A stretch of 64,000 bases of DNA from Erysipelotrichaceae bacterium (GCA_017419165.1 JAFOLW010000048.1:40510-104509); one strand, 5' to 3'. Numbered from the stretch's first letter, positions 48,932 to 58,851 are shown. Notes: generated from the letters alone by a model not told the origin. Numbers and translations: made by a program.

Positions 48932-49793
48932 TATCTTAAAGAATAAAAAACAAATATTGACGATGACGGCAGCCGTCACCGTCTCGGCAGCCTTTCAGGC
49001 TTTTGCCTTGACTTCTTTTTCGGTCCCGGCGGGCATCTATCCCTCCGGCATCTCCGGCATGTCGAGACTCGTCTCGGATATCCTGATGGATTTCTTCAAG
49101 ATCGATCTGCCGTTCTTTTATCTGTATCTGCTGATCAACATCATCCTGGCGATCATCGTCTATAAGCACATCGGCAAGCTCTTCACGATCTTTTCGGTCC
49201 TGCAGACGACGCTGGTGTCGGTCTTCTCTTCGTTCTTTCCGGCTTTCCGCATCCTGGACGATCCTCTTTTGATCGCACTGTTCGGCGGGGTGATCTCGGG
49301 CTTTGGCGTTTCGATCGCTCTGACCAACGGTGCTTCCTCGGGCGGTACGGATTTTTTATCGATCTATTATTCCAACAAGTATCACCGTTCGATGTGGGAT
49401 TATGTCTTTGCGTTCAACAGCGTGCTGATCTTCATCGCCGGCATGTTGTATCACTGGCAGATCGCCGCATATTCGATCATCTTCCAGTATGCTTCCAACA
49501 TGATCGTCTCCAAGCGCCACAAGCGCTATACCCATCAGGCGATCATCATCGTCACCAAGAAGCCGGACGAGGTCATCGATTCCATACTGAAGAATGTCCG
49601 CCACGGCATCACCAAGATCGCCGCCAAGGGAGCTTACAAGGGAGCCGATGAGACTATGCTTTATACGGTCGTCAATGCCTTCCAGACCACGGAGGTCGTC
49701 AAGTATGCCCTGGAGGGCGATCCGCAGGCGTTCATCGAGACGCGCAACACGCTCAACGTCTACGGCAATTATTATCAAAAACCATTGGATTAA
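48924..49793 (+). CDS. YitT family membrane protein, second copy
   Basis: 289 residues, five spans, IYPSGISGMSRLVSDI and LTNGASSGGTDFLSIYY repeats, then a DUF2179 domain (about 200-289; ITKIAAKGAYKGADETMLYT). Overlap with rarA by eight bases implies translation coupling, an unusual pairing of a membrane protein and a DNA repair ATPase. Function unknown. Confidence 0.88.
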   Translation: MSDILKNKKQILTMTAAVTVSAAFQAFALTSFSVPAGIYPSGISGMSRLVSDILMDFFKIDLPFFYLYLLINIILAIIVYKHIGKLFTIFSVLQTTLVSVFSSFFPAFRILDDPLLIALFGGVISGFGVSIALTNGASSGGTDFLSIYYSNKYHRSMWDYVFAFNSVLIFIAGMLYHWQIAAYSIIFQYASNMIVSKRHKRYTHQAIIIVTKKPDEVIDSILKNVRHGITKIAAKGAYKGADETMLYTVVNAFQTTEVVKYALEGDPQAFIETRNTLNVYGNYYQKPLD

Positions 49794-49795
49794 AA

Positions 49796-49818
49796 AACAG
49801 CGCTCACGAAGCGCTGTT
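49796..49818. terminator. Bidirectional terminator containing a stop codon
   Basis: AACAGCGCT (49796-49804) pairs with AGCGCTGTT (49810-49818). T6 follows on the minus strand. The TGA of the convergent gene lies in it. Confidence 0.85.
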
Positions 49819-51627
49819 CTCTTTCTCAGTCAGAAGCTGATCGTAGAGTTCTCTGTAATAGCCTTTCCGCTCTCCGGTGAGGATCTCTTCGATCTGCCGG
49901 CGGAAGTCTTCTTCTTCCAGATAGGAAGCGATCAGCGGTGAGAAGACCGTACGGGCCTGCGAGAGGATATCGACGCAGACGGCATCGATATCTTGTTCGT
50001 AGTGTTTTTCCAGATAGGAGACGACACAGACCAGGTCGCAGAAGCGGCGGTAAGGCGAATCGAGACGGACATACTCGTTCGGGTAGCCGTCATTTTCATC
50101 GTAGCTGCGGTGATGGCCTAAGGCGATGTCGGCGAAACGTCTCGTCGAGGCGCGTTCTTTGAGGCTGCTGCAGCCGATGTCGGTATGCAAAGTGTAGATC
50201 TCGTCTTCCCGTTCGAACAGCGAACGGCTCGACAGGGTCTTGTCCATATTCATCGGGATGAGACCGAAATCGTAGAAGAGCCCGCAATCCATCGCGTAGG
50301 CATACAAGGCTTTCTTCTTTTCGTCGCGGTCTTTCATCTCATGCAGGAAAGGCAGTTCATCGAAGAAGGAAGGATCGCTCTCCAGGATCGTTTTGCAATA
50401 CAGAGTCAGGATCTCGCCGAAGCGCCGGGCTTTGATATAGTATTCTCCGGTATAGCGGCTGATGAGTTTTTTCATGGTGTCGAAGTAGGTCGGCACGCCT
50501 GCGGTCTCGAAGTAGGAATTGGCGAGAAGGGCGAAGATGTAGGAGAAGTATTCGTCCATGTTTTCCCGCGGCAGGCTCATCAGTGTCTTCATCATCTTCT
50601 CGTAGGCATCTTTCAAAAAGGCGGTGTAGCGTTCTTTTTCCAGAAACTGCGGGTTGTTTTTCAAAAGCCGGCCGTAATAGAGCGGCAATTGCACATTGGC
50701 ATAAAGACCGGATTCGTCATACTGGTCGTAGTTCGTCGACAGGATGAGTTTTTCCATCCGGGTGAGCGTCTGTTTGAGATCGGCCAGGCCGAGGTTGTAT
50801 TCCATCTCGTAGTAAGGCCACAGCCAGCGGATATTGGGGTTGTCGACGCCTTTTTCCGGTTCGAAGATGATCTGGCAGGCTTCCATGATCAGGGCGAGCT
50901 CTTCGTTGGAAAAGTCGCCGCGCGACAGGGTGGAGCGGACGGCCGAGATCTGCTGGTAGGTCCTGCGTTCATAGACCTTCCAGGGCAGGGACGGCGCCAT
51001 CTGTATGTAATAGGGATCGGTCACGATATGCAATGCCTTGATCGAAGAGGACAGCCGTTTCCGACGGTCGTTGGAGGTGATGGAGATGTTGGCGAGGGCA
51101 CGGATGATGTAGCCTCTGGTCTCGTCGCTGTCGAGCGAGGGGAAGTAACGGAAATACGAAGATGCTTCGGTGAAGATCATCTCGTTCTCGAAATTGAGCT
51201 GATGGGCTTTGGCATGATCCGATCCGCGGTAGGCGAGGTCCTGATAATAGAAGCCCATGCCCAGCAGGTAGAGCTCCTTGATGATGCGGGAAGGGTTCCT
51301 GGCGACGCGGTACATGCGAAGCAGTGCCTCGTGTATGATGACGTAGACGCCCGGGTCGAGATTGGCTTTCCAGTCGAGGAGCGCATTGGAGAATTCCTCA
51401 AGGGCGTTCAGTTCTTCTTCCGAAGCGTTGTAGATGTCATCGAGCGTCGGGAAGAGTTCTTCTTTCAGGATGGCGTCATTCTCTTTTTTGATCTCGGAGA
51501 TCTTCCTTGAGGCATCCAGACAGCTCTGATACCAGCTTTCGAAACCGTTCTGCGGCAGACGAAAAACATCTTTGAGTTCAAGGATGTTTTTCAGGTTGCC
51601 GATGTATCTGAGCTGATAGTCTTTCAT
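49804..51627 (-). CDS. Cytoplasmic signalling protein with degenerate HD-GYP-like domain
   Basis: 607 residues, no membrane span. The first about 430 residues are helical with repeated Tyr/Leu patterns, perhaps TPR-like. The C-terminal 170 resemble HD-GYP phosphodiesterases: MDCGLFYDFGLIP stands where HDIGK normally is, and GHHRSYDENDGYPNEY keeps the GYP motif. The first metal His is missing, so it may bind but not cleave cyclic-di-nucleotides. Its ATG immediately follows the stop of the histidine kinase gene. Confidence 0.65.
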   Translation of the reverse strand: MKDYQLRYIGNLKNILELKDVFRLPQNGFESWYQSCLDASRKISEIKKENDAILKEELFPTLDDIYNASEEELNALEEFSNALLDWKANLDPGVYVIIHEALLRMYRVARNPSRIIKELYLLGMGFYYQDLAYRGSDHAKAHQLNFENEMIFTEASSYFRYFPSLDSDETRGYIIRALANISITSNDRRKRLSSSIKALHIVTDPYYIQMAPSLPWKVYERRTYQQISAVRSTLSRGDFSNEELALIMEACQIIFEPEKGVDNPNIRWLWPYYEMEYNLGLADLKQTLTRMEKLILSTNYDQYDESGLYANVQLPLYYGRLLKNNPQFLEKERYTAFLKDAYEKMMKTLMSLPRENMDEYFSYIFALLANSYFETAGVPTYFDTMKKLISRYTGEYYIKARRFGEILTLYCKTILESDPSFFDELPFLHEMKDRDEKKKALYAYAMDCGLFYDFGLIPMNMDKTLSSRSLFEREDEIYTLHTDIGCSSLKERASTRRFADIALGHHRSYDENDGYPNEYVRLDSPYRRFCDLVCVVSYLEKHYEQDIDAVCVDILSQARTVFSPLIASYLEEEDFRRQIEEILTGERKGYYRELYDQLLTEKENSAS

Positions 51628-53334
51628 TCAGGCCTGTTTTAATGTCGACATGAGTTTGGCGACATCGATCGGTTTGGCGATATGTCCGTTCATGCCCATG
51701 GCTTTGGCTTTGGCAATGTCTTCGGCGAAGACGTTGGCGGACATCGCATAGATCCGGATCGATGCGGCATCGGACCTTTGGCTCTCGCGGATCTTTTTCG
51801 TCGCTTCGTAGCCGTCCATGACCGGCATCTGTATATCCATCAGGATGATGTCGAAATGACCTTCTTCGTTTTCCAGATACTTGTCTAAGGCGATCTGTCC
51901 GTTCTCGGCCGTTTCGATCTGCGCTTTTGTCGAACGGAGCAGTTCCAGGGCGATCTCGCGGTTGATGAAGTTGTCTTCCGCCAGAAGGATGCGTTTGCCC
52001 GTGAGATCCGGGGTCTGCATCGAAGAGCCCTGTCCCTGCTTGGAATCGAAGACTTCCAGAAGGGAAGAGATCAGCGATTTGCGGAAGAAGGGCTGCGGTA
52101 TGAAGTAGTCGATGCCGCTGCGGTTGGCTTTGTATTCGATGCGCTCCCAGTCGTCTTCGGAGATCAGGACCATCGGAAGTCCCGGATAGGAACGGCGGAA
52201 GTAGGAAGCCAGGTCGAAGGTATTGCCGGTCTTGTTTTCGAAGTTGGAGAACAGGACGGCGTCATAAGGACGGTTCTCGTAAGAGGCGTCGGTAAACTCG
52301 CTGACGGCAGCGGAAAAGTCGTTGACGGTGTGATGGGGGATACGGAATTCTTTTAAGTAGTCCTGCAGGATGTCCAGGGTCTTCCCTTCTTCCATGACCA
52401 CCAGAAGGTTCTTCTTCTGCAGGATGCCGGCCTGTATCGATGCGGTCTCATAGCGTAACGGGACAGTGATGGTGACGGAGGTCCCTTCATTGACTTTCGA
52501 ACGGATCGAAATGCTGCCGTTCATCGCTTCGGTGAGTTTCTTGACGATCGACATGCCCAAGCCCGTGCCTTCGATGCCGGAGATCGTGGAGTTGTTGACC
52601 CGTTCGAACGGATCGAAGATCTTCTTCAGGAAGTCTTCCGACATGCCGATGCCGTTGTCGGTGCACAGGAAGACGAGTTCGCATCGGTCGCCGTTCATCC
52701 TCTGTGAGATGTTCAGCGTGATCTTTCCGCCGTCTTTGGTATATTTGACGGAGTTGTTCAGGATATTGACGTAGATCTGGCGCAGACGCTGTATGTCGCC
52801 ATAGAGCTCTTCATGGAAGATGTCGCCGATCGTCGTGATGAATTCGTGTTTTTTGGCTTCCATCTGCGGACGGACGATGACCAGGGTGTCGTGCAGCAAG
52901 TCGGACAGATAGAACAGCTCGTTGCTCAGGACCAGTTTCCCCGAGTCGATGCGTGACATGTCGAGGACTTCGTTGATCAGCGAAAGCAGATGGGAGGAGG
53001 CAGTGTCGATCTTGTTGAGGGAATCGAGGAGCTTGTTTTTCTCATCGATGTTCTTCCTGGCGAGTCCGGTCATGCCGATGATGGCATTCATCGGGGTCCG
53101 GATGTCGTGGGACATGTTGGACAGAAAGACTTCTTTGGCCTGGTTGGCGCTTTCCGCTTCCGACAGTTTGTTCTGCAGATCGCTTATGATCTTCCGTTCG
53201 TCATTTCCCGAGACGGACAGGATCTTGCCGTCGGAAAGTCCGACCGTTTCAAAAACGTCGTTCTCGTCATAATTATCCGATGCATAGAGGATCTGACCGC
53301 TTCGTGCATCTTTGACCGCGTATCCTTTGTCCAT
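51628..53334 (-). CDS. Soluble hybrid histidine kinase with degenerate and intact receiver domains
   Basis: 568 residues from the ATG at 53334 (AGGAGGG just upstream, TATAAT at 53362-53357). A short PAS-like N terminus (1-50) and a coiled coil precede the HisKA domain with phospho-His76 in [11 protein letters not shown]. HATPase motifs are NNSVKYT, DNGIG and GTGLGMSI. A degenerate receiver (about 308-430) lacks the Asp at DAVLFSNF. The intact receiver (about 447-565) carries Asp500 in [13 protein letters not shown]. No membrane span, so it senses an internal signal. It is co-transcribed with the HD-GYP-like protein. Confidence 0.88.
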   Translation of the reverse strand: MDKGYAVKDARSGQILYASDNYDENDVFETVGLSDGKILSVSGNDERKIISDLQNKLSEAESANQAKEVFLSNMSHDIRTPMNAIIGMTGLARKNIDEKNKLLDSLNKIDTASSHLLSLINEVLDMSRIDSGKLVLSNELFYLSDLLHDTLVIVRPQMEAKKHEFITTIGDIFHEELYGDIQRLRQIYVNILNNSVKYTKDGGKITLNISQRMNGDRCELVFLCTDNGIGMSEDFLKKIFDPFERVNNSTISGIEGTGLGMSIVKKLTEAMNGSISIRSKVNEGTSVTITVPLRYETASIQAGILQKKNLLVVMEEGKTLDILQDYLKEFRIPHHTVNDFSAAVSEFTDASYENRPYDAVLFSNFENKTGNTFDLASYFRRSYPGLPMVLISEDDWERIEYKANRSGIDYFIPQPFFRKSLISSLLEVFDSKQGQGSSMQTPDLTGKRILLAEDNFINREIALELLRSTKAQIETAENGQIALDKYLENEEGHFDIILMDIQMPVMDGYEATKKIRESQRSDAASIRIYAMSANVFAEDIAKAKAMGMNGHIAKPIDVAKLMSTLKQA

Positions 53335-53426
53335 GGGCACCCTCCTGATTAAAACCATTATATCATCATCTGTTCCGACCTTTTCCTGTGTCGGTTTCGG
53401 CTGCGTTTTATGATATATTATGATTG

Positions 53427-54206
53427 ATGGAAAACACAAATAATAGATCTGTGCTTTTGAGAGAAGCCAAAGCCAAGTTTGAAAAAGACGGAAAGTGGTA
53501 CAAAGTCTACAACAAGGAGCGTAAAGTTGCGGACATCCTTTTCGAGGCATTGAACCAGGCAAGAGTCCAGCAGGCGGGCCTCAGCGTCCCGAAGCTGCTC
53601 GAAGTCTGCGTCATCGACGGAGAATGGGCGATCGTGCAGGAATATATAGAAGGGAAAACGATCAAACAGCTCATGGACGAAGAACCGGAGAAGGAAGATG
53701 AATACCTGAAGCGTTTCGTCGATCTGCAAGTTGAGATGCACAAGCTGCGCATCCCGAAGATGTCCAAGCACCACGATAAGATGAACGGAAAGATCGCTCA
53801 CACCGAGCTTTCCGCCACCCTGCGTTATGACCTTCATAACCGTGTGGAAGCGATGCCGATACATAACTGTGTCTTACATGGCGACTACAAGCCGAACAAC
53901 GTGATCATCGACAAGGAAGGAAAGGCCTATATCATTGACTGGTATCACGCGACACAGGGCAACGCGGAAGCGGATGCGGCCAGGACATATATGATGTTCC
54001 TGGTGGATGGGAAGAAAGCGCTGGCAAGAAAGTATATCGATCTGTTTGCGGAAAGAAGCGGCACCACGATCAAGGAGATCCTGAACTGGCTGCCGATCCT
54101 TGCTGCTTCGCAGTCCGTCAAGGGGATCAAGAAACAGTCGGAATTCTTAAGAAGTCTGATCTTCATGGATGAAAAAGAATTGGAGAGATTATATGAAGAA
54201 CTCTAA
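53427..54206 (+). CDS. Phosphotransferase of the APH/choline kinase type
   Basis: 259 residues. [20 protein letters not shown] is in the hinge region. The catalytic loop [14 protein letters not shown] and the metal motif YIIDW follow. Substrate unknown: an antibiotic, a sugar or a small alcohol. TATATT (53414-53419) ends seven bases before the ATG, so it is probably leaderless. Its last 14 bases overlap the hydrogenase-like gene. Confidence 0.82.
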   Translation: MENTNNRSVLLREAKAKFEKDGKWYKVYNKERKVADILFEALNQARVQQAGLSVPKLLEVCVIDGEWAIVQEYIEGKTIKQLMDEEPEKEDEYLKRFVDLQVEMHKLRIPKMSKHHDKMNGKIAHTELSATLRYDLHNRVEAMPIHNCVLHGDYKPNNVIIDKEGKAYIIDWYHATQGNAEADAARTYMMFLVDGKKALARKYIDLFAERSGTTIKEILNWLPILAASQSVKGIKKQSEFLRSLIFMDEKELERLYEEL

Positions 54207-55617
54207 ATTTGAGACCAAGATACAGGAGCTGAAATATCTTGCCCTGAAGGAAGTCGCCAAAGAAGCCTGGGAAGGCAACCTGGTGGAGAACGTCCTGGAT
54301 ATCCCGAAGAAGATCCTGCCGGGCAAGACTCCGACCATGCGCTGCTGTGTCTACAAGGAAAGAGCCATCTTACAGGAAAGAGTGAAGCTGGCGATGGGCG
54401 GCAACCGCAATAACCCCAACATCATCGAAGTCATCGACATCGCCTGTGACGAATGTCCGATCGGCGGCTACGTCGTCACCAATACCTGCCGTGGCTGTCT
54501 GGCACAGCGCTGCAAGGATGCCTGTCCGAAAGACGCGATCTATTTTGACGAGAATCACCAGTCACATATCGATAAGACCAAATGTATCAACTGCGGTGCC
54601 TGTGCAAGAGCCTGCCAGTATTCCGCGATCATCAACCGCAAGAGACCTTGCGAGAATGCCTGTGCCGTCAAGGCCATCGAAGCCAATGAGGATCAGGCGG
54701 CAAGGATCGACCACGAAAAATGCATCAACTGCGGTGCCTGCATGTCACAGTGTCCGTTCGGCGCCATCATGGACAAGTCGTTCATCCTGGATGCCATCGA
54801 CTATATCCTGAAGAGCGAAAACAACACGAAGTTCAAGACCTACGCTCTGATCGCTCCGGCGATCGCCGACAATTTCCGTGAGGCAAAACTGTCGCAGATC
54901 GTCACCGGTCTGAAGAAACTGGGCTTCTACGATGTCGTGGAAGTCGCCAAGGGTGCCGACCTGGTCGCATATTCGGAAGCGACCGAACTGGCGGAGAAGG
55001 GTTTCTTATTCTCCTCCTGCTGTCCGGCTTTCGTCGACTACGTGCGGAAGAACTTCCCGGATCTGGCACAGTTCATCTCGCACAACCTCTCACCGATGGG
55101 CGCGATCGCCAAAGTGCTGAAAGAGGAAGACGAGGACTGCAAGCTGGTCTTCATCGGTCCGTGCACGGCCAAGAAGATGGAGATCCACAGAGAAGATGTG
55201 GAAGGTCTGGTCGATGTCGTTCTGACTTTCGAAGAACTGCAGGCGTTGTTTGATTCCAAAGAGATCGTCCTGGAAGAACTCGAAGATACAGAGATCGATC
55301 AGGCGACCTACTACGGACGTGTCTTCGCAAGATCGGGCGGTCTGACCGAAGCGATGAAGCAGGGCCTCAAGGAGATCGATGCGCAGCTCGAACTCAAGCC
55401 GGAGACCTGCAACGGCATCGAACAGTGCCGTGTCGCGATGCTGAAGAAGGCGAGGAACCTCTTGCAGGGCAACTTCGTCGAGGGTATGGCCTGCAACGGC
55501 GGCTGTATCGGCGGCGCCGGAACTCTGATGAAGTTCGGAAGCAAGCCGGCCAACATCGACAACTACGCCAAGGCATCTTCGATCCCGACGATCACGCAAA
55601 GCGTCAAAGGCGAATAA
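54193..55617 (+). CDS. [FeFe]-hydrogenase-like protein with ferredoxin domains
   Basis: 474 residues from the ATG at 54193, with GGAGAG upstream, inside the end of the phosphotransferase gene. Ferredoxin-type clusters: CRGCLAQRCKDACP (100-111), CINCGACARAC (131-141), CENAC (153-157), CINCGACMSQCP (177-188). H-cluster motifs: FSSCCPAF (Cys276-277), IGPCTAKKME (Cys324) and GMACNGGCIGGAG (Cys434, 438). The N-terminal RCCVYKERAILQERVKLAMG recalls group B monomeric enzymes. It may make or sense hydrogen. No HydE/F/G maturases are in the window. Confidence 0.88.
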   Translation: MKNSKFETKIQELKYLALKEVAKEAWEGNLVENVLDIPKKILPGKTPTMRCCVYKERAILQERVKLAMGGNRNNPNIIEVIDIACDECPIGGYVVTNTCRGCLAQRCKDACPKDAIYFDENHQSHIDKTKCINCGACARACQYSAIINRKRPCENACAVKAIEANEDQAARIDHEKCINCGACMSQCPFGAIMDKSFILDAIDYILKSENNTKFKTYALIAPAIADNFREAKLSQIVTGLKKLGFYDVVEVAKGADLVAYSEATELAEKGFLFSSCCPAFVDYVRKNFPDLAQFISHNLSPMGAIAKVLKEEDEDCKLVFIGPCTAKKMEIHREDVEGLVDVVLTFEELQALFDSKEIVLEELEDTEIDQATYYGRVFARSGGLTEAMKQGLKEIDAQLELKPETCNGIEQCRVAMLKKARNLLQGNFVEGMACNGGCIGGAGTLMKFGSKPANIDNYAKASSIPTITQSVKGE

Positions 55618-55627
55618 AAAATAACAT

Positions 55628-55660
55628 ACCGGTCTGATATTCAGACCGGTCTTTCTTTTC
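55628..55660 (+). terminator. Intrinsic terminator of the hydrogenase gene
   Basis: ACCGGTCTG (55628-55636) pairs with CAGACCGGT (55642-55650) around ATATT, then CTTTCTTTTC. Confidence 0.92.
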
Positions 55661-55763
55661 ATCGGCAGCGGCGATCAAGTCTTCTGAAGAAGATGTTTTT
55701 TCATGGTCCGGGCGTGTTTTGGAAAAAAGTCCTTCATGGGAGCTTTTGATGTATCATAGAGAT

Positions 55764-56663
55764 ATGGCACGTTCGAAAAGCGCAACGATCTGCGAAAGGA
55801 TCGCCCGAAAGGCAGTCGTTCCGAAAGGAAGGACCATCACTCAGGTCATCATGGAGTACCGCCGTCACAAGGGAAAGAAACGCTATGACCTGCCTCTTCT
55901 GATCAAGATCAGGGACAGAGGAAGGATCGATGACATCGTCTCCGGTGAGATGCGTCTTTTCTATATGAACGTGGAAAGCGAAAGCGACAAGCTGATCATC
56001 TACCTGCATGGCGGAGCTTATGTGGAAGAGATGCTGCCGTTCCACTGGCTGATGCTCGACAAGATCACGAGTCAAAGTGCTGCGCAGTTCATCATCCCGG
56101 ATTATCCTCTGGCACCGTATTCCGACTTTAAGGTCTGTTATGCACAACTGGAGACCTTCTATAAGAAAGTCTTGAAATACTACCCCGATAAGAAGATCAT
56201 CTTCATGGGCGATTCGGCGGGCGGCGGTCTGGCGGCCGGCTTTGCGATGTATCTGGATACGTTGGGCCTCAAGGGTCCGGAAAAGCTCATCCTGATGTCG
56301 CCCTGGCTCGATCTGAAGATGGACAATCCCGAGATCCCGTTTTACGAGAAGGTCGATCCGACGCTCAAGCGCGCCGACCTGTCGGTCGATGCCGCGTATT
56401 GGGCCAATGGGACGGATCTGAAGGATTACCGCTTATCTCCGATGTACGGGGATGTGTCCTGTCTCAAGGATGTGACGATGTTTACGGGGACCCACGAATT
56501 TTTCTATCCGGAGGTCATGAAGTTTTCCAAGATCCTCACGGAAAAGGGCATCCGAAACAAAGTATATGTCGGTGAAGGCCTCAATCACGTCTATCCGGCG
56601 TTCCCGATCCCGGAGGCCGACGAGGCGATCAAAACGATGTGCGGGATCATCGATGCTTCCTAG
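55764..56663 (+). CDS. Alpha/beta hydrolase, HSL-type esterase
   Basis: 299 residues from the ATG at 55764. Oxyanion motif YLHGGAYVEE, nucleophile Ser in GDSAGGG, and a C-terminal His in GLNHVYPAFP. Small-ester hydrolysis is likely. TATCAT (55752-55757) ends six bases before the ATG and there is no ribosome-binding site; an in-frame ATG at 55749 would lie inside or before that box. A second gene of this fold is at 22536. Confidence 0.88.
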   Translation: MARSKSATICERIARKAVVPKGRTITQVIMEYRRHKGKKRYDLPLLIKIRDRGRIDDIVSGEMRLFYMNVESESDKLIIYLHGGAYVEEMLPFHWLMLDKITSQSAAQFIIPDYPLAPYSDFKVCYAQLETFYKKVLKYYPDKKIIFMGDSAGGGLAAGFAMYLDTLGLKGPEKLILMSPWLDLKMDNPEIPFYEKVDPTLKRADLSVDAAYWANGTDLKDYRLSPMYGDVSCLKDVTMFTGTHEFFYPEVMKFSKILTEKGIRNKVYVGEGLNHVYPAFPIPEADEAIKTMCGIIDAS

Positions 56664-56692
56664 ACCGTGCATAAGACTTGCGCGGTCTTTTG
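56663..56692 (+). terminator. Intrinsic terminator
   Basis: GACCGTGC (56663-56670) pairs with GCGCGGTC (56680-56687, one G-T pair), then TTTTG. The preceding stop codon overlaps its start. Confidence 0.75.
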
Positions 56693-56714
56693 AATATGTC
56701 ATAGAGTGAAGAAG

Positions 56715-57128
56715 ATGAATGAGGAAAAGATCAAAGAATTGCTGGAAGAGATCGGGATCGGCGTCGCCCTTGTTTTCGATGAGCGGAAGCCGGACTTTTT
56801 CAAGAAGGCCTTCATCAGGCAGCCGGAGAAAGACTGCGAAGCTCTTCATTGCGAGATCCGTCTGAAGACCGATCACGATGAGGTCTATGTCTTTGAAGGA
56901 AAGAGCCGTTTTCTTTCCGACCTGCAGCTCATGTATATCCCTTCTGGAGAAGCTGCCCTCTATTTCCGGCAGTGGCAGAAAGACTTCGAACCGGTCTATC
57001 TGTTCAATGACGGAGAACGGGATCTTGAGATCAAGACGCCTTACGGGACCTACAGGCTCCCGGCGGGAAAACAAGTCCGGGCACATCGGGACGAATATAC
57101 GTATCGGATGAACGAAGGAGAAAAATGA
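56715..57128 (+). CDS. Hypothetical protein, soluble
   Basis: 137 residues from the ATG at 56715; a GTG nine bases earlier is in frame. Alpha/beta composition (GVALVFDERKPDFFKKAF, EVYVFEGKSRFLSDLQL). Family unknown. It overlaps the nitroreductase gene by four bases and is translated with it. Confidence 0.6.
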   Translation: MNEEKIKELLEEIGIGVALVFDERKPDFFKKAFIRQPEKDCEALHCEIRLKTDHDEVYVFEGKSRFLSDLQLMYIPSGEAALYFRQWQKDFEPVYLFNDGERDLEIKTPYGTYRLPAGKQVRAHRDEYTYRMNEGEK

Positions 57129-57793
57129 TGGAACTGATCGAAGCGATCGAAAAAAGGCACAGCGTGCGCCAATACAAGGATGCCCCGATCGAAAAAGAAA
57201 AACGGGAGATCCTGGATGGATATGCCTCCCTGCTGTCAAAACAGGGAGATCTGAACATTCAGGTGCTTTATGAGGAACCGTCCTGTTTCGATTCGAGGCT
57301 GGCCCATTACGGAAAATTCAAAAACGTCAAAAATTATGCGGTGATCGCCGGGAAGAAAGACGGATCGGAAAAAGAGCGGGCCGGGTACTATGGCGAACTC
57401 TTCGTCCTGAAAGCCCAGACGCTGGGACTCAATTCCTGCTGGGCGGCTCTGACTCACGGCAAGTCCAAGGCTGCTTTGAAGGAAGGCGAAAAGGAGATCA
57501 TCGTCATCGCTCTGGGCTACGGAGAAAATGACGGCGTTCCTCATAAAAACAAAGATGTCAATTCATTGGCACCGGATCTTGACAAAGGACCGGAATGGTT
57601 CAGAAAGGGCGTCGATGCGGCGATGAAGGCACCGACGGCCGTCAACCAGCAGAAGTTCTCGCTGAAGCTGCTGGAAGGAAACAGAGTCAAGGCTTCCGCA
57701 GTGGGTCTGGGGACCTTGCTGAAACTGGATCTGGGGATCGTCAAGTGTCATTTTGAGATCGGTGCGGGAAAAGAAAATTTCAAATGGGCATAA
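57125..57793 (+). CDS. Nitroreductase family protein, TM1586 type
   Basis: 222 residues. IEKRHSVRQYKDAPIE is the FMN-binding N-terminal motif. LGLNSCWAALTHGK and MKAPTAVNQQKFSLKL match putative nitroreductases with a duplicated half. It reduces nitro compounds or quinones with NAD(P)H. GAAGGAG lies before two tandem ATGs (57125, 57128). Confidence 0.85.
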   Translation: MMELIEAIEKRHSVRQYKDAPIEKEKREILDGYASLLSKQGDLNIQVLYEEPSCFDSRLAHYGKFKNVKNYAVIAGKKDGSEKERAGYYGELFVLKAQTLGLNSCWAALTHGKSKAALKEGEKEIIVIALGYGENDGVPHKNKDVNSLAPDLDKGPEWFRKGVDAAMKAPTAVNQQKFSLKLLEGNRVKASAVGLGTLLKLDLGIVKCHFEIGAGKENFKWA

Positions 57794-57794
57794 G

Positions 57795-57818
57795 AAAAGA
57801 GTTCGTGAGAACTCTTTT
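57795..57818. terminator. Bidirectional terminator
   Basis: AAAAGAGTTC (57795-57804) pairs with GAACTCTTTT (57809-57818) around GTGA. Confidence 0.9.
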
Positions 57819-57824
57819 GTGTTT

Positions 57825-58754
57825 TTACATGAGGCAGGAATCGAAGAAATCGATGATGCCCTGTTCCACCTGTTCCTTGATGTCGGAGTAGTTGTGGATC
57901 TCGTGGCGGTAGCCGGTATATAAGACCGTTGTCACATCGTGGCCGGTATCGATCAGCCAGTTGGCAGCCTGGTACATCCCTTCGCCATACTGTCCCACCG
58001 GGTCCTGGTCGCCGCCGATGTTGTAGATCGGCAGATCCTTCGGAACTTTTTGTGCCCACTGTTTGCCGGTGATGTCTTCCATCATCTGCAGGAAGTAGAG
58101 CCAGGCACGGTTGGACGTCGGTTTGGTGAATGCGTCGAACGGGTCTTCCGCGTGGTCTTTCTGAACGTACGGCGAATCGCAGATCCACTCGTTGCCCAGT
58201 TTCACGCCTTCATCGCAGCGGGCGAACATCCAGCCCATGAAGGTGCCGCCCAGGCTCGGATCGGAGTCTTCGCCTTTGCCTTCGTCGACGAGTTTCTGGA
58301 CGATGGCGATATTGTCTTCGAGATTCGGCCAGACACCGGTCGTACCGCAGATGGTCGCACCGGTCAGGTCTTCGCCGTATTTGGCGATGTACTGCCGGGT
58401 GATGAAGGAGCCCATGGAGTGGCCGAACATGAAATACGGGAGCCCCGGATATTTGCCGACGACGATGTCATGGAGCTTCTTTTCGTCTTCCATCATCGTC
58501 TGCGGACCTTTCTTGCCCCAGTCGCCCCATTTGTCGTTTTCCAGTGCCGTCTTGCCGTGTCCGACATGGTCGTCGGCGGCGACGATGTAGCCTGCTTCCA
58601 TAAAGCTCGTGATCATGTGAAGGTATCTGCGGGAGTGTTCACCGAAACCGTGAACCAGCTGAATGATGCCCAGAGGCTTACATGCCGGTACGTAGATCCA
58701 GCCGTAGACCTGGTCACGCTCATTGAATGAGCCGAATCTGACTTCATGTAACAT
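57825..58754 (-). CDS. Alpha/beta hydrolase, monoacylglycerol-lipase type
   Basis: 309 residues. QLVHGFGEHSRRYLHM, the nucleophile in FGHSMGSFITRQY, and the C-terminal GYRHEIHNYSD with the catalytic His match lysophospholipase/monoglyceride lipases. It probably cleaves a lipid ester inside the cell. GGAAAGG lies upstream of the ATG. It is monocistronic between a terminator and the divergent AEC gene. Confidence 0.88.
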   Translation of the reverse strand: MLHEVRFGSFNERDQVYGWIYVPACKPLGIIQLVHGFGEHSRRYLHMITSFMEAGYIVAADDHVGHGKTALENDKWGDWGKKGPQTMMEDEKKLHDIVVGKYPGLPYFMFGHSMGSFITRQYIAKYGEDLTGATICGTTGVWPNLEDNIAIVQKLVDEGKGEDSDPSLGGTFMGWMFARCDEGVKLGNEWICDSPYVQKDHAEDPFDAFTKPTSNRAWLYFLQMMEDITGKQWAQKVPKDLPIYNIGGDQDPVGQYGEGMYQAANWLIDTGHDVTTVLYTGYRHEIHNYSDIKEQVEQGIIDFFDSCLM

Positions 58755-58851
58755 GCGATGGATTATCCTTTCCGATCTTTACGATCTCTTTCTGATTTCA
58801 TGATATCACGCTTTATGACGGCTTTGTTTTTTCGTGTATAAGTCTTTTGTC

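Noticed and set aside
50185..51510. 441-codon plus-strand open frame
   Set aside because: Antisense to the HD-GYP-like protein gene; no ribosome-binding site or family motif.
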